A program made the position numbers and the translations under genes. A DNA stretch of 64,000 nt. Origin: Cheilinus undulatus (taxonomy: Eukaryota; Chordata; Actinopteri; Labriformes; Labridae). Below are positions 24,201-36,448 of this stretch, in pieces; position 1 is the first letter of the stretch; every line of letters starts with the position of its first letter. The notes under the pieces were generated by a model. That model did not search any database and was not told the origin of the DNA. It saw only the letters and a list, made by a program, of their open reading frames with translations. The DNA lies in assembly GCF_018320785.1 (NCBI RefSeq), contig NC_054878.1, positions 45,441,429-45,505,428 on the forward strand, given 5' to 3'.

Positions 24201-27200
24201 TAAATATGCTTGTTTAGGTTATCTGAGGTAATGCCGTCACTTTGTACTCTCAAGTGGAAGGCGGAGAAATCACAACATTGTCCTGTTTAAGGTGAAGCAG
24301 TCGAAGATTACATATTTTGGTATCCAAATTGCTCTAATAATCACTTTCAGCATCTCGTTTCTATGCAGTCCCATTTAGATAGAACGGAGCAGAAGTTGCG
24401 CCCATATTTCATGCAAAGAATCATGGGGGATAGGAATAAGGTGGATACGATATTAAATGAATTTAAAAACACTGTAAAAATAGACACTTATAAAGGCACC
24501 AGTCTAATGCAGAAACACTATGGATGGGGTCAACTTAGAAACTGAACACCGATGTTTTTCTCTCCTCAGGGGAGGAACACTCTCGAGTTCAAGCTCACAT
24601 TGACGACCACGAGTTCTCCGCTCACATCCTGACCGACGAGGCCGAGTACAACATCGAGGTGAGACAAACACCACTGTGCTAACATGAAGGTTTCATCATC
24701 TTTAATGTCGATCATGCGCTTACTCTAAGTTTTTCTTGATGCTAAATTAGCATTAGCCTGTTAGCAGTAAACGTAGCATTCTCTCCCTGCTGTCATTCCT
24801 CTTCTTCTATTTTCAGCCTCTCTGGAGGTTCATGTCAGCGCCACCCGATGGTCGTCTGCTGATCTATCGCTCAGAGGACATCAGGAACCTCAGCCGACTT
24901 CACCGACCGTCAGTGTGCGGCTATGTGACCTCTGACCCCGACTTCCTCCTTCCTGATGGCGTTAAAGTGGAGCTATCTGAAGACCAAGATGAAGGAGGTG
25001 AGTGAAAGTTTAAGCAGAGGTGATGGAACACTGACATAGCTATGGGGTTTTTGAAGCTGAGGTCGCACAGCAGCAGAGAACTCCCCAGAGAACTCTTCGG
25101 CATAGAGAAATGCTACCAGAAAGGATGTTTTATCTGTTTTTGACCAAACTAAGCATGAAAATGCTAAAATATAAACATTCTTGATTCTTGGGCTACTTTT
25201 GAGTCCTGAGAGTAGTGAAATATTCAGGCATAAAAAAAGATTCAAAAACTCTTGGGGAAATGGCAGCAGGCAAACATTTATAAAGCCTCCATCTAAAGCC
25301 TAGAGGAGGGAGCCACACAACGCTCACGTATGGTCTGTTTCCACAAAGCAGTCTGGTTCGGTTCAGTCCAGTTTGCCATGGTTTAGATCATTTAAGTCTG
25401 ATCTTGCCTGTGTTTCCTCTAGTCTCGCTTGTTGTGACGGGTCTCTTTTTAGAGATCTGGGTCATCTGGCTCAGCTCAGTAGAGCTGGTCGTTTTGCTCC
25501 CCAACAGCTCTTTACTTGGTACCAGTCTGGCTTTTTAAAGGTGGACTGGATAACAAAAAGGGATGAGGGTAAAAACCGGCACTCAAACAGGAACTAGCTA
25601 CAGTGATTCACATTACAGAGCTGTTTCATTGCACCTGCTCTTCACCATTCAGTCTCTTATTCCCAAAAGTTTATTGTGGATAGTACCCTGATAGTACATC
25701 AATGTTTTAATTCAAAGCATTTGGTAAAAATCTGTTAAAATAATGAAAAGGACGGAGGAAAGGAAGCTACCATAGCTTACATAAAAGAGGGGTTTTGTAG
25801 AATAAGCTCGTTTGTGAATGGCACATCATTACTCAGTCACTCAACCCACAAGGTTTACTCTGTTGATAATTATCACCGTTTCACTTAAAAGCATGTTTGC
25901 GACAAAATTACTTTTTTTTAAATAGGTTAACGGGGCTCAGCTAGCCTCAGAAGCTCAGAACAAGACTCCTCTTGTTTCCCTTCATTTGGCTAGACGATGC
26001 TGGATACTAAAAGGTCTACAGAACTGAGTACTTGTGATATTGATTGCCACAAAGCCAGGTAAATCACTTTTAGTAAAGTGTAGAGATCATAGCCAATTTA
26101 TGTAAAAATTTTCTGGTGGTAAGTGCAGTGTACAGGTCAATTTAGAGCTGTAAAGTACGAACTTTCCTCCTTTCCTATTCATTGCTAATGGCTGTCCCCC
26201 ACTTTCTGACCCCCAACAGACATTCAGGATCATAACTGCAAACAACTGCTTATATAAATCTGAATTTGTGTTATATGTTTATAATAACTCACTTAGTTTT
26301 TTGTATTTTTGTTGCAGATTTTTTATGTATGTTTTTTTTGTTGATCTTGTGATTTTAAGGTTTTATTGTTACATTTTTTTGTGAACATATTTTGAGAGCA
26401 TATATACTCATAAAAAATAGGTATTAAGTTAAGATTGTCCTTTAGTTTTTAGAGAATTTGACAATAAATAGTAGTTAAATTAATCAAAACTAGTCGCCTT
26501 AATGCAAACTAAACTGGTTTCAGTGAAAAGAACAAACTGAATTAGTTAAAATTGTTGTATTTTTGTTATTCTAACATGTTAAGAGTCGATGCAAAGAGTG
26601 AAACGCCAGACCCCCGACCCCCTGAAGAACACGTGTCCTCTGCTGCTGGTGGCTGACCATCGCTTCTTCAGATACATGGGCCGAGAGGAAGAGAGCACCA
26701 CGCTCAACTACCTGGTTAGCACACCTGCTTTTATTTCACCCCCATTCAAGGGATGTTAACAGAATATTCCAACCAGTCTCTTTAGATAAAAAAGAAAGGC
26801 ACGATTTAATCCTGAAAAAACTTACTAAATGTGAGGAGTAAAAGAGAGATTTATCAATCAAAAAAACAAGATATCTGTAGCCCTTGAAGGACTGAATCAG
26901 TGAGAAAGTACGACTGATGCCAGGTTCTGTGGTTTAGTCCTCCATCCAAAAACGGCATGTCTTTTGTTTTGTCTGTGTTTGAAACAAGTTTTAAATCATA
27001 AAAGTTTTGTTGAACAGAATTAAACTCAAGCTGTATCTGGGAGAGAACTTGGTCTGGGCTGGATGCTGAGCAGTACAATACAGTGTCATCGGCGTAAAAA
27101 TAAAAGTTTGCGTTCATCACATCTTCATCAATGTTGTTAATAAAATGATAACAAGGAGTGGCCCCATAACTGATCCCTGAGGAACCCCTGCACTTTCAGA

Positions 27201-30200
27201 GTCAGAGGTTTAACCTTCTGCCTGCACACACTGCGCTGTGTCTATAAGGAATAGATACAACTAAGAGTGTATTGTTTACTCTGCATTTTCAGATCGAGCT
27301 GATCGACCGTGTTGACGACATCTACAGGAACACGTCATGGGGTGAAGGGTACACAGGCTATGGTGTTCAGATCCAGCAGGTGAGGTGCATGATGGGAGCT
27401 TAAACACAAAGCACAAGAACCTGCATAATAAAACAACATTTAAAGCTTGAGTAGCTCACATTCATTTTAACATTTTACCAGATCATCATAGAGAAGAGTC
27501 CGACTCCTGTGGCTGCTGGAAAAAGTCACTTCAACATGAGAGGAAGTCCAATGAAGGGTCGAGACGTTTGGGACGTCAAGAAGCTGCTGGAGGTAAAACT
27601 TAGGGCAGTGGTTCTCAACGTTGGGGTTGGGACCCCCATTGGGGGTTGCCAGACACTGAGAGGGAGTCTCCAGATGCCTTAAAAAAACTAGGATTTTTAA
27701 AAAATTTACGCTGTTGCCACTTTACACCAATTTTGCCAGATTTTAACCCGTTGTCATCACTTTTTTCCCCACCAATTTTGCCAATTTTAACACATTTTTG
27801 CCACTTAAAACCCATTTTTGGTCAGTTTTAACCCCTTTCCACCACTTTTTTCTGCCTGTTTTGTCACTTCTAAACCAAATCTTGCCACTCTCTTCCTATT
27901 GTTTGCTCTGTTGACCCATTATTGCCATTATTACCCCTCGTTACCTCTTTGTTACACCACATTTCACAATTAAATATAACCAGTGTTGCCAGTTTAACCC
28001 ATTTCTGCCTATTTCTGCCTCAACCAACCCTTTTTTTTTAAACAAATTTCCACCCATTTTTGGTACTTTAACGCCATTTCAGCCACTTTTTTAATCCCCT
28101 ATTCGGCTTAATATGCCGGTTTTTGCCATTTTAACCCATTTTTGCCATTTTTTATTATTTTTTTGCCACTTTTATCCAATTTTTGGCACCTTTAACCCAT
28201 TTCTGCTACTCTTAAACTCCAATTTCATCACCTTTAACAGCATTTTTTTTGCCATTATTAACCCATTTTAACTATTTTTAATGTAAACAAAACATAAAAT
28301 ACAAACAAAAGGATTAACCTTTTTAAGAGGGCTACTTCCTGCACAAATGAATTTAGAAAAGATATTTGTTTCTTTGATAAGAGTGGTTATGATTCCGGTT
28401 AAATATAGAATACCACAGCTTAACTTTACAATGGACCATGATTTTACTGGCCCCCATTTTAGCTGGGCCATTTTTCCCCCTAATGGGTGGCCTTGTTTCC
28501 ACAATTCTTGAATGTGCATGGCGGGGGTCCCTGGTCTCTGACACCTTTATTTTGGGGGTTGTGGTTGAGAAAAGGTTGAGAACCTCTGACTTTATCCAAT
28601 AATAGGACAAACATGTTAAAAGACGATGGTTTAAAAGCAGTAGAGCACTTAAGAAGTGACAATTTGGCACAGGTCACTATGATCTCACATAGTGTGGAGT
28701 TGTCCTCAAGTCCAAGTGCAGATTTGTGCCCAGTCTGACAAAAATCCCTTGCAGCATTATTGAGATATATCAGTAGCAAGCAAGCAATGTCAGAGAGGAC
28801 ATTTGTGTGTAAAATTTTAAAAAATCTCTCCAGGCAGTCTTGGGATATAGCACCCACAAGAATAGCCTGGACGTAGAACCTGAAAACATAACGGCTCCAG
28901 CCTCAGCTATCACCAGCATGGAGGGACAAAAAGCACAAATGAGGAGGATGAAAGATAAGTTTCTAAGTTAGATTCCCTGTTTAACATGTTTGTTTGTCTG
29001 TTTGTTGTCCCTGCAGCAGTTCAGTGTTGACATCGCAGAGAAAGCATCCAATGTCTGCCTCGCTCACCTGTTCACCTATCAGGACTTTGACGAGGGCACT
29101 CTGGGTCTGGCCTACGTCGCTCCATCCAAAGACGACATCCCCGGAGGTCTCTGCTCCAAAGGTAGAGTACCGCTGCTTCATCACGGTCCAAAAATACTTT
29201 CAACATATGGATGCACGTGGGCTCAAGTCCAGCCTGAGTCTTGATTCCTGCAGGTCCTTTCCCACTCTCTCTCTCAATGTTTTGGTGATATTATGGGCTT
29301 TGGATGGTGGGATGTTCAAAGAGACATTCTGCCTCTCTAAAATGCTCTTTTTACAAACGGTTAAGTTCCTGACCTGTTGCCAATTAACTTAACTACTTGC
29401 AAAATACCCCTCCAGCTGTTTTTCATTAGTACCACTTAGTTTTCCATCCTTTTATGGCCCCGTCCCTACTTTTTTTCAGATATGTTGCTGCCATCAAATT
29501 CCAAATGAGCTAATATTTTTTCTGAAATAGTAAAATGTCTCAGTGTAAACTTCTGATAAGTTGTTTATGTTCTATTGTGAGGGTTTATGAGATGAAAAAA
29601 ATCATTGCCTTCTGTTAATGTTTACATTTTACACAGTGGCCCAACTTTTTTGGAATTGAGGTTTTATGAAAAATGATGGTGTTTTTGTTTTGAAGCCTGT
29701 CCTTCATCTGCAAACGAACAGAAAGCGATCTACCTGAACACCGGCCTGACCAGCACCAAAAACTACGGGAAGACCATTCTGACTAAGGTCTGTTGTGTTT
29801 TTTAGATATAAAAGTCAATTTGATTCTTGTTAAAAAGTAGAAAATTTCTTGTTTGTTACCCCAAAAAAAATCATACTAAAGTACTACATGCAGACAAAGA
29901 AATGTGTTGTCTCGACAGGAAGCAGACCTGGTGACGACTCACGAGCTGGGCCACAACTTTGGAGCAGAACACGACCCTGACAACATACCAGGTTGTGCTC
30001 CACGAGAGGACCAGGGTGGGAAATACGTCATGTACCCCATCGCTGTAAGCGGAGACCACGCCAACAACAAGGTGCCGGGTCTTTCCTCTCAAAGTTGTGA
30101 TAAATCGAAGGAGTTTTACCGCTGTATAACATCTCTGCTGTTGTGTGTCCAGTTGTTCTCTACCTGCAGCAAACTCTCCATCGTGAAGCGTCTGAAGTCC

Positions 30201-33200
30201 AAGGCTAATTCCTGCTTCAAACAGAGGAACATCAATGTGTGCGGGAACTCACGGGTGGAACAGGGTGAGGAGTGTGATCCAGGGCTGCTGCACATCAACA
30301 CAGACCCCTGCTGCACCACTGACTGCAGGCTGAGAGCCAGAGCTCAGTGCAGGTAGAGAGGCAGAGATTCTTCTTCTACTGTATAAATTGGTGCTTTAAT
30401 ACAAAGGAAAGAGTCATCCAGAAGCAACTATTCAGCTTTTAATACCACTCGACTTCCGCCAGAATCCAGTCCAGGATCAGCAGCAGAAAGAGTTAAAGTT
30501 TAATAGGATTTCATGACAAAGACCAATGATGGTTCAGGTTTATTTATCTCTCTCTTCCTCTTTCTCTCTGTGTTTAGTGACAGAAACAGTGCGTGCTGTA
30601 AAAACTGCATGTTCGAGTCTGAAGGTGAAATCTGCCAGGAGCCCATCGATGCCACGTGTAAAGGACACTCTTATTGCACAGGTGAGCTTGTAGGATCCCT
30701 ACAGGAGTGTTGGAGGTGGTGGTGAGCGTCTGCAGACTGATCCTGTTTTTGTTTGTATCTACAGGAAACAGCAGTGAGTGCCCTCCTCCAGAGAACGCCG
30801 CTGATAAAACCGTGTGTCTGGACAGTGGCGAGTGTCTTAATGGGGAGTGTATCCCATTCTGTCAGGCCATCTTAAAGCTGCAGCCCTGTGCCTGCAATGG
30901 TATGAAGACTAAAGGAAGATTACTTAAAATCTTCAAATATTAAAATACAAATTAACCATGACTTTATTTGGTTGCCATGTTTTCTTACACCATGTCCTAG
31001 GGGTACGCGAACCCCTGACATGCTGTCCTCTTTGCATCCATTAAATATTTAAGTCTTTGCCCAGTACATTTCAGTTTTGTTTTTATGATAAAATGACATC
31101 TTGCTCTTTTATTTTGAATGGAAAGAGAAGGAAGCGTGGTGCTCTGTCTTTAACAGCTTTAAGCTGAACACTTTTGTCTTGGTGATAAAGTTAGAGAATA
31201 ACCTTTTAAACATGTATGTTGATATTATGAATGCACGGCTTTCTTCACTTTGTAAAACAAACTAACAAACTCTGAGAGAGCAAAGTTTAAGAAAATCAAG
31301 TCTGACGCTCCTTGTGCCTTCTCATCTCCCTATTTTTTTGTTTCTTGGTTATCTTAACAAGAGCGACAGAGAGGAGTATAGGAATAGGGTGACAGGGAAA
31401 AACATTGCACTGCATCGCACTGTTCTACTCATGAGCTGTCTTTTTCTAATATTTGTCATGTGTTCTTTAGATGAAATGCTGTGTTAGTTTTACATGAGAT
31501 GTAATGGGACGCACACCTTCCAGAAAGTTTTACTTTTGTCTGGTCAGTCCACAGAATATTTTCCCAGAAGTCTTGGGGTTCATCAGGATGTTTTTAGTCA
31601 AATGTGAGATGGACATTTGTGCTCTTTTTGTTCAGCTGTGTTTTTTTTCCTTGGAACTGCCCAATGATGCCATTTTCCCAGTGTCTTTCTGATTGTTATG
31701 TCATGAACTCTGACCTTAACTGAGTCAGTGAGGCCTGCAGGTCTTTAGATGTTGTTCTGTTGGGACCTCCTGGATGAGTCATCCATGCTCTCTTGGAGTC
31801 ATCTTGGTAGGCCGGCCAATCCTGGGAAGGTTCACCACTGTTCACAGTTTTCTCCATTTGTGGATAATGGCTCTCAGCATGGTTTACTGGAGTCCCAAAT
31901 CCTTAGAAATGTCTTTGTAACCCTTTCAGACTGATAGATGTCAATGACTTTGTTTTGCATCTGTTCTTGAATTCCTTTAGATGGCGCCATGATGTGTTGC
32001 TTTTTGAGATCTTTTAGCCTACTTGACTTCGTCAGACAGGTTCTCTTTAAGGGATGTATTTTACACTAGCAGTAAATCATCTGTATGTGTTTATCCTCCA
32101 TAGAAACCAACTCTTCATGTAAAGTTTGCTGTCGCAGCAGCAGTGGCACCTGTGCCCCCTACCAGGACGAAACAGGAAACTTCCTCTTCCTGCGTAAGGG
32201 CAAACCGTGCACCGTGGGCTTCTGTGACGGAGCGGTGAGTGTCCTGCTTCCCTCCTGCTGTCTTTGACGCAGATATGGAGTTTAACCTCACGGCTGTGCC
32301 TCTCTCTGCAGGGGAAGTGTAATAAGCAGGTCCAGGACGTGGTGGAGCGTCTGTGGGACTTCATCGACAAACTTGATATCAACACCTTCGGAAAGTTTCT
32401 GGCTGATAACATCGTGGGGTCGGTGGTGGCGTTTTCCCTTCTGTTCTGGGTCCCCTTTAGCATCCTGGTTCACTGTGTGGTGAGTTCATCAATGCTGTAC
32501 TGTCCCAGCCGACGCTAAACACATCACACCATGGCTGGAAAAGTTACTGAGAGATTTACTTTTTTAGCTTTTTAGAACAAACAGAAGAAAAGAAAATCAA
32601 AGAGAACACAGGCTGTTTTAATATCCATACATTTAAAAATGGTTATTAAATGATGACAAAAATATTTAAACAGAGAGAGGATGGCTCTGGGAAATGTTTT
32701 AAGAATTTATAATGTGATTTTTGTGTTGCTTTTTATGTTCTCTCACTCTTTTTTCATTTCCAGGATAAGAAACTGGATCAACAGTACGAACAGACCACCA
32801 AGTCTCTGTTCTTCCCCAGTGTAAGTTAACTTTAAAGTAACATAATGAGAATTTTAATCAGAAAAAGACAGTCTATTTAAATGGCATGAGCTGCTATTAA
32901 AGGACATGTTTTTTTCTGCTTGTTATTTTAATTTAAAATGACTGGGTTTTGATTTTAAGCAGCTGTGTGGGTATTATAGATGTTCTTTTACCCATCAAAA
33001 AACGAAAAAAAGTGCAGCTAAACCACAGCGTTTCAGCTGAGGAGGAGGGGAGATAAGATACACCCAACCCCTCCCTGCTGTCCCTTACCAGCCACAACAT
33101 CATTCAGTCTATGCTGCCTTTTAGACTTGATTAATGTCAGAGCCAACCAAGGTAGACTAACCACGAGCTACAAGAGTGATAATAAACGCTCCCGTAGACA

Positions 33201-34054
33201 ACACAATTTCATATGTTATCCCTTTTTTTATTTAGAGAAATATTTTTTTATTTGCAGTCTTGGTCAACAGCACTACATTACCAACAATCCTAAAGTTTCA
33301 TTATGATGTCTCTGATTGGTTGATTCCACCTTCATCTGGGAAACTTTAGTGTTCTGCCCATTTTTGCTGTTACTAGTGAGTTTGATAGTCTTTGTCCAAC
33401 AACAGATGCTTTAATTGTAATAAATGGTCAAGTAGAACACACAACATTATCAGCCTTGTTTTAGAAAAAACACGGTTTTTCTGCAAAATTGGACAAAATC
33501 ACAACAGTACCCACTGAGTCCTTTATTTTGTCCTAAATTGGCTTGTGGAAAAATAAATATGTCGTGTTAATCATGTTTGCACACTGACACCAGTTACCCA
33601 GGACCTTTTAGTGTGCAGCATAATGACAGTGATGTAATTTTCCCAGAATGCAGAGCTCCTGAGCAGCCTGGAATCTGCGTCCGTCCGAATCTTCAAACCT
33701 CCGACCTTCCCGACCTCGGCCTCCTCCGCTGGGCTTCGCTTCCAGCCGTTCGGCCCGCAGCAGACCAGCACGCCTCCAGTTTCTGTGTCCGACCATGCTC
33801 CTGTCCCTACCCCCTTCCCGGGCCCGGGCCTCCCCCCTCTGGACCCCCGCATGGCCACCATCCAGGAAGACCCCAGCCTGGACTCTCACCTGGCCGAGGA
33901 TGCTCTAGAGGAGGCGTTTGGGAGGCCGGCAGGGGCAGCTCATCGTTCTTTTGAGGACCTGACGGAGAAAAGTGTGGTGAGTCGCAGCGAGAAGGCGTTG
34001 TTGTTCAGACTGCAGAGACAGCGGCAGATCGACACCAAGGAGACGCAGTGCTGA
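21217..34054 (+). CDS. adam17: ADAM metallopeptidase domain 17 / TACE (18 coding exons, complete)
   Basis: Coding exons: 21217-21307, 23066-23198, 23270-23403, 24570-24658, 24817-24997, 26584-26714, 27293-27379, 27482-27592, 29017-29161, 29696-29787, 29919-30071, 30153-30352, 30578-30681, 30765-30899, 32104-32234, 32312-32479, 32764-32820, 33647-34054. Phases close to give 849 aa (human 824). This is the membrane sheddase that releases TNF, EGFR ligands and other ectodomains. In order: signal peptide (about 1-20); prodomain with the cysteine-switch-like PSVCGY at 180-185; furin site RVKR at 214-217; reprolysin domain with zinc motif [11 protein letters not shown] at 406-416; disintegrin and Cys-rich membrane-proximal region; the juxtamembrane helix segment [15 protein letters not shown] typical of ADAM17; a transmembrane helix at about 674-695; and a Pro-rich cytoplasmic tail ending KETQC. 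The exon-6 acceptor is TTAAG/AG rather than CAG. Many fish have two ADAM17 paralogues; I cannot say which this is. Confidence 0.96.
21690..22750 (-). mobile_element. Non-autonomous element with GTGGCAAAA interior, copy B (inverted)
   Basis: Read on the minus strand it repeats the tail of copy A: TTACATCTTGAAAAGAG, TAAGAGTGTTTATTATTCAG, then the GGGCCCC end. From about 22010 to 22740 the plus strand carries GTGGCAAAAACGG-type units, the complement of copy A's interior. It lies in ADAM17 intron 1, which runs from 21308 to 23065. Confidence 0.7.
23575..24450. repeat. Repeat-bearing ADAM17 intron 3
   Basis: Two related blocks, about 225 bp apart, carry TTATTCCTGGGGCCGCTACTGTA (shared part TTATTCCTGG) with a following GAATATGGGCGAAACTTC or GAATGTGGGTGGAACTTC. 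A third phrase, AATAAGGTGGATAC, recurs near 23795 and 24437. I take this as a diverged mobile or duplicated element; no coding sequence is seen. Confidence 0.4.
25330..25615. repeat. Probable MITE fragment in ADAM17 intron 5
   Basis: The phrase GTTTCCACAAAGCAGTCTGG followed by GGTTCGGTTCAGTCCAG resembles ends of a common teleost MITE family. I do not see a matching second end, so the borders are approximate. Confidence 0.4.
25925..26255 (+). repeat. Interspersed repeat, copy 1 (partner at 36830-37140)
   Basis: It shares an ordered set of blocks with 36830-37140: CTCAGCTAGCCTC, AAGACTCCTCT, GTACAGGTC..T.TAGAGCT, and CATTCATTGCTAATGGCTGT, then a shared GCAAACAAC. It lies in ADAM17 intron 5. 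The class is unknown to me. Confidence 0.6.
26850..27240 (-). mobile_element. Non-LTR retrotransposon reverse transcriptase fragment
   Basis: Minus-strand translation gives a reverse transcriptase palm fragment with the catalytic box [10 protein letters not shown] and a following [11 protein letters not shown] segment. Just upstream on the same strand another frame reads [12 protein letters not shown], the preceding RT motif, so the fragment has at least one frameshift. It lies in ADAM17 intron 6, antisense to the gene, and resembles L2/Rex1-type fish LINEs. Confidence 0.8.
27606..28588 (+). mobile_element. hAT-like element with TTGCCACTTTT interior (copy C of the ADAM17-flanking family)
   Basis: It starts CAGTGGTTCTCAACGTTGGG and ends AAAAGGTTGAGAACCTCTG. 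The interior (about 27690-28280) is TTTTGCCACTTTTAACCCA-type units, followed by a tail (28300-28496) that matches copies A and B. The tail's own end (GGGTGGCCTTGTT) suggests one element nested in another. It lies in ADAM17 intron 8. Confidence 0.7.
29190..29668. mobile_element. Interspersed repeat, copy 2 of the four-copy family
   Basis: It carries CCCCTCCAGCTGTTTTTCA, GTAAAATGTCTCAGTG and CCCAACTTTTTTGGAATTGA, matching the copies at 4590, 39105 and 49449. It fills most of ADAM17 intron 9. Confidence 0.6.
31500..32000 (-). mobile_element. Tc1-like transposon fragment, antisense in ADAM17 intron 14
   Basis: Its reverse complement follows the element at 11760-12500 closely over the transposase N-terminal region (the ATTCAAGAACAGATG, CATCTATCAGTCTGAAA and CCACAAATGGAGAAAACT blocks are shared). 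The reading frame is broken and the DDE part is missing. Confidence 0.75.
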
Positions 34055-34666
34055 GAGGACAAAGAGACGAGCTGATTTCTGCACTGATGCTTTTTTTATA
34101 TCAATCTCAGGTCCGATTGCTACATTTAATGTAAAACCACTTTTTAAATTCTTGTTAGGAGTGAACAAAAGCAAATTGTCTGTATTTGAAGATGGACGAA
34201 CCCCATCTCTTTGTAAAAATCGAGCCAAAGAAGGGTGGTCACAACACCCATCGTTATCCTTAATGTGATTCTAGTAAAAATCTAAATTATTTCTTTTATG
34301 AAATACCACAAAGTCATAGACACCAAATACTGGGTAACTTGTGTTTACTTTAAAAGATTGCAGAAAAAATTGTGCAAAAATGCAGGTTTTGTGCATTGTG
34401 CATTGTTTTTGTGCGATTTTGTCAGTATGAGATTACCTCCATTTTTTAGAAGTTAAGAAAAGAGTATTGGGTTTCTACGGCTTAGCTTTTTGTTGCTATG
34501 GTATCAAAACTATGATTTGATCTTTTTCTAGAATCATATCAAAGTTTACAATTTTGGGATCATGACAACCCTAAACCCTAGTTTTTACACTAATATCAAT
34601 TCCTCAGGTTGTTCTTATCTTTTTAGAACAAACACAGAGATTTAAGCTTTGTAATAATACAAGTCT
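34055..34666 (+). other. ADAM17 3' UTR, proximal part
   Basis: This is AT-rich sequence after the TGA stop with no further open exon. Whether the transcript ends here or continues past the Tc1-like insertion is not clear from sequence. Confidence 0.4.
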
Positions 34667-35399
34667 TACAGTGCCTATAAAAAGTATTCACCCCCTTGGA
34701 TGTTTTACCCTCTTATTGAATTTATAAATGAATCATGGTCAGTATAATTTGGCTTTTTTAAATAAAAAGGCATGTGGGAGACTCCATGGTCAAGGGGAAG
34801 AAAGTTCTTTGCTCTGATGAGACCAAAATGGAGCTTTTTGACCATCAGACAAGACACCAAACACTGACATCACCACAAACACACCATCCCCACTGTGGAG
34901 CGCGGTGGTGGCAGCATCATGCTATGGGGATGCTTCTCAGCAGTCGGCCCTGGAAGGCTTGTAAAAATAGATCCCTACGGCTTGGGAGAAGATTCATTTT
35001 CCAGTGAGACAATGACCCAAAGCATACAGAAAAAGCTGCACAGAAATGGTTTAAAGACAACAAGGTGAATGTTCTGGAGTGGCTGAGTCAAAGCCCAGAC
35101 CTCAATCCAAGAGAGAATTTGTGTCTGGACTTGAAAAGGGCTGTTCACGCCCTTCCAGCAGACGAAGGAAGCTCCACTAAATTCTGACTTAGAGGGGGGA
35201 ATATTTTTACAGTTCCTTATTTACAATACATATTTTTCTTTAATTGACATTACTTTGTAGACATCTGTTTTCACTTTGACATTAAAGAGGTTTTTTTTCA
35301 TTTTTTGATTTAAAAAAAAGCCAAATTATATTGACCATTTATAAAATCAATAAAAGGGTAAAACATCCAAGGAGGTAAATACTTTTTTCAGTCACTGTA
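34667..35399 (+). mobile_element. Tc1-like element, internally deleted, with inverted ends
   Basis: The left end TACAGTGCCTATAAAAAGTA and the right end (AAATACTTTTTTCAGTCACTGTA, first 20 bases) are inverted, and GGATGTTTTACCC pairs with GGGTAAAACATCC. Between them, broken plus-strand transposase pieces appear (for example VLCSDETKMELF, then NDNKV-type sequence and PDLNP-like CCAGACCTCAATCC). It interrupts the ADAM17 3' region. Confidence 0.85.
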
Positions 35400-36442
35400 T
35401 ATTTAGGCTTGTATGTATAATAGATGACTCTTAATAAAAAAGTCAGACCAAGCTGCAGTAATAGTCAACAAAAATGAAATATGTTTTTATGAGCATGAAA
35501 CGCCAAAAATGTATTATCTGCAGCTTTTTGAATATACTTTTTAACTTTTTTTGGAGGTTCAAGGGAGATTTGATATGTTTCCGTTGGTTTATAAAGCTAA
35601 AGTCTAAACTGCACTTAAAGAAAAATTTTAAATGAGCTCTTTTGATTTCTGTTCTGACATGGACTATCAAGGCATACGTTGTTGCATCAAGCCAGGATTG
35701 TTCACGGTCAGTGGGGCTAGCTGGTAAATCAAACTCTTGCTGAAGCTGATCAGGAGAAGAACTTAAACATCTTTTCCATCAAAAAACACTTTTAGTGTGT
35801 TTCTTTGTTCTTCCTTTAATAAAAAAATGTCCAGTTCTGATTAAACTGCTGCTACAGCTGCATCCATGCTGATATCTTCACTGGCCACCGTTGTTTACAG
35901 ACTTGCAGTCAATTCAAATAAACCACGCCCACAGCTACCGCCTCTTTCTCCTCTAATGATGCTGATTGGTCCAGTCATTCTCTGACAGGGAACAAGCCTA
36001 TCAGCTCAGAGCTTTGGCATCTGTAATTACAAACATGCTTCTTTGTTGAATTTCAGAACCACTTTGATATAAATACCACTGTAAGATAAATGAAAGAGCT
36101 TTAAAGCAAACCTGACAGCTGTTTGTTTCTCTCAGGCTCTTTGGTACTGCTCAGAATTGTAATTTTTTTATGTCATATTTTTGTGTTACCGCGTTTTTTA
36201 AGGACAACCAGTGCCTTTTCTTCTTCTGTGGTATTCACTGCAGCACAGTCAGTATTTGTGATGTTGTGTATTAAATGTGTGAGATGTGCCATATTCTGTT
36301 AAACATGTTGCTGTCCTGGAGTACTGGTCTGTTTATTGGTGTTTTATGTTGTCAAATGTTTTACATGTTGCTGTTTACCCATCCATCAGTCTGCTGTTTA
36401 TAAAACATTTACTTTTTTACGTGTTTCTGAAATGTGTAAGAA

Positions 36443-36448
36443 AATAAA
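36443..36448 (+). other. Candidate distal polyadenylation signal of ADAM17
   Basis: AATAAA about 2.4 kb after the stop codon, followed by a T-rich stretch as expected downstream of a cleavage site. Using it would place the Tc1-like element inside the 3' UTR. Earlier AATAAA hexamers exist in the Tc1 element and near 35820, so this is only one option. Confidence 0.4.

Noticed and set aside
28353-28857. Overlapping minus-strand open frames of 105 and 125 aa in ADAM17 intron 8
   Set aside because: They lie in or beside transposon sequence, show no family motif and have no splice context.
29904-30356. Single 150-aa open frame read as one exon of ADAM17
   Set aside because: Family alignment shows NNK should be followed directly by the FSTCS-type sequence, and GT-AG borders at 30072-30152 remove the extra 27 residues. 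I keep it only as a retention finding.
33571-33954. Open frames on both strands over the last ADAM17 exon
   Set aside because: They are shadows of the GC-rich, Pro-rich ADAM17 tail, whose frame is fixed by phase and the conserved SFEDLT and KETQC endings.
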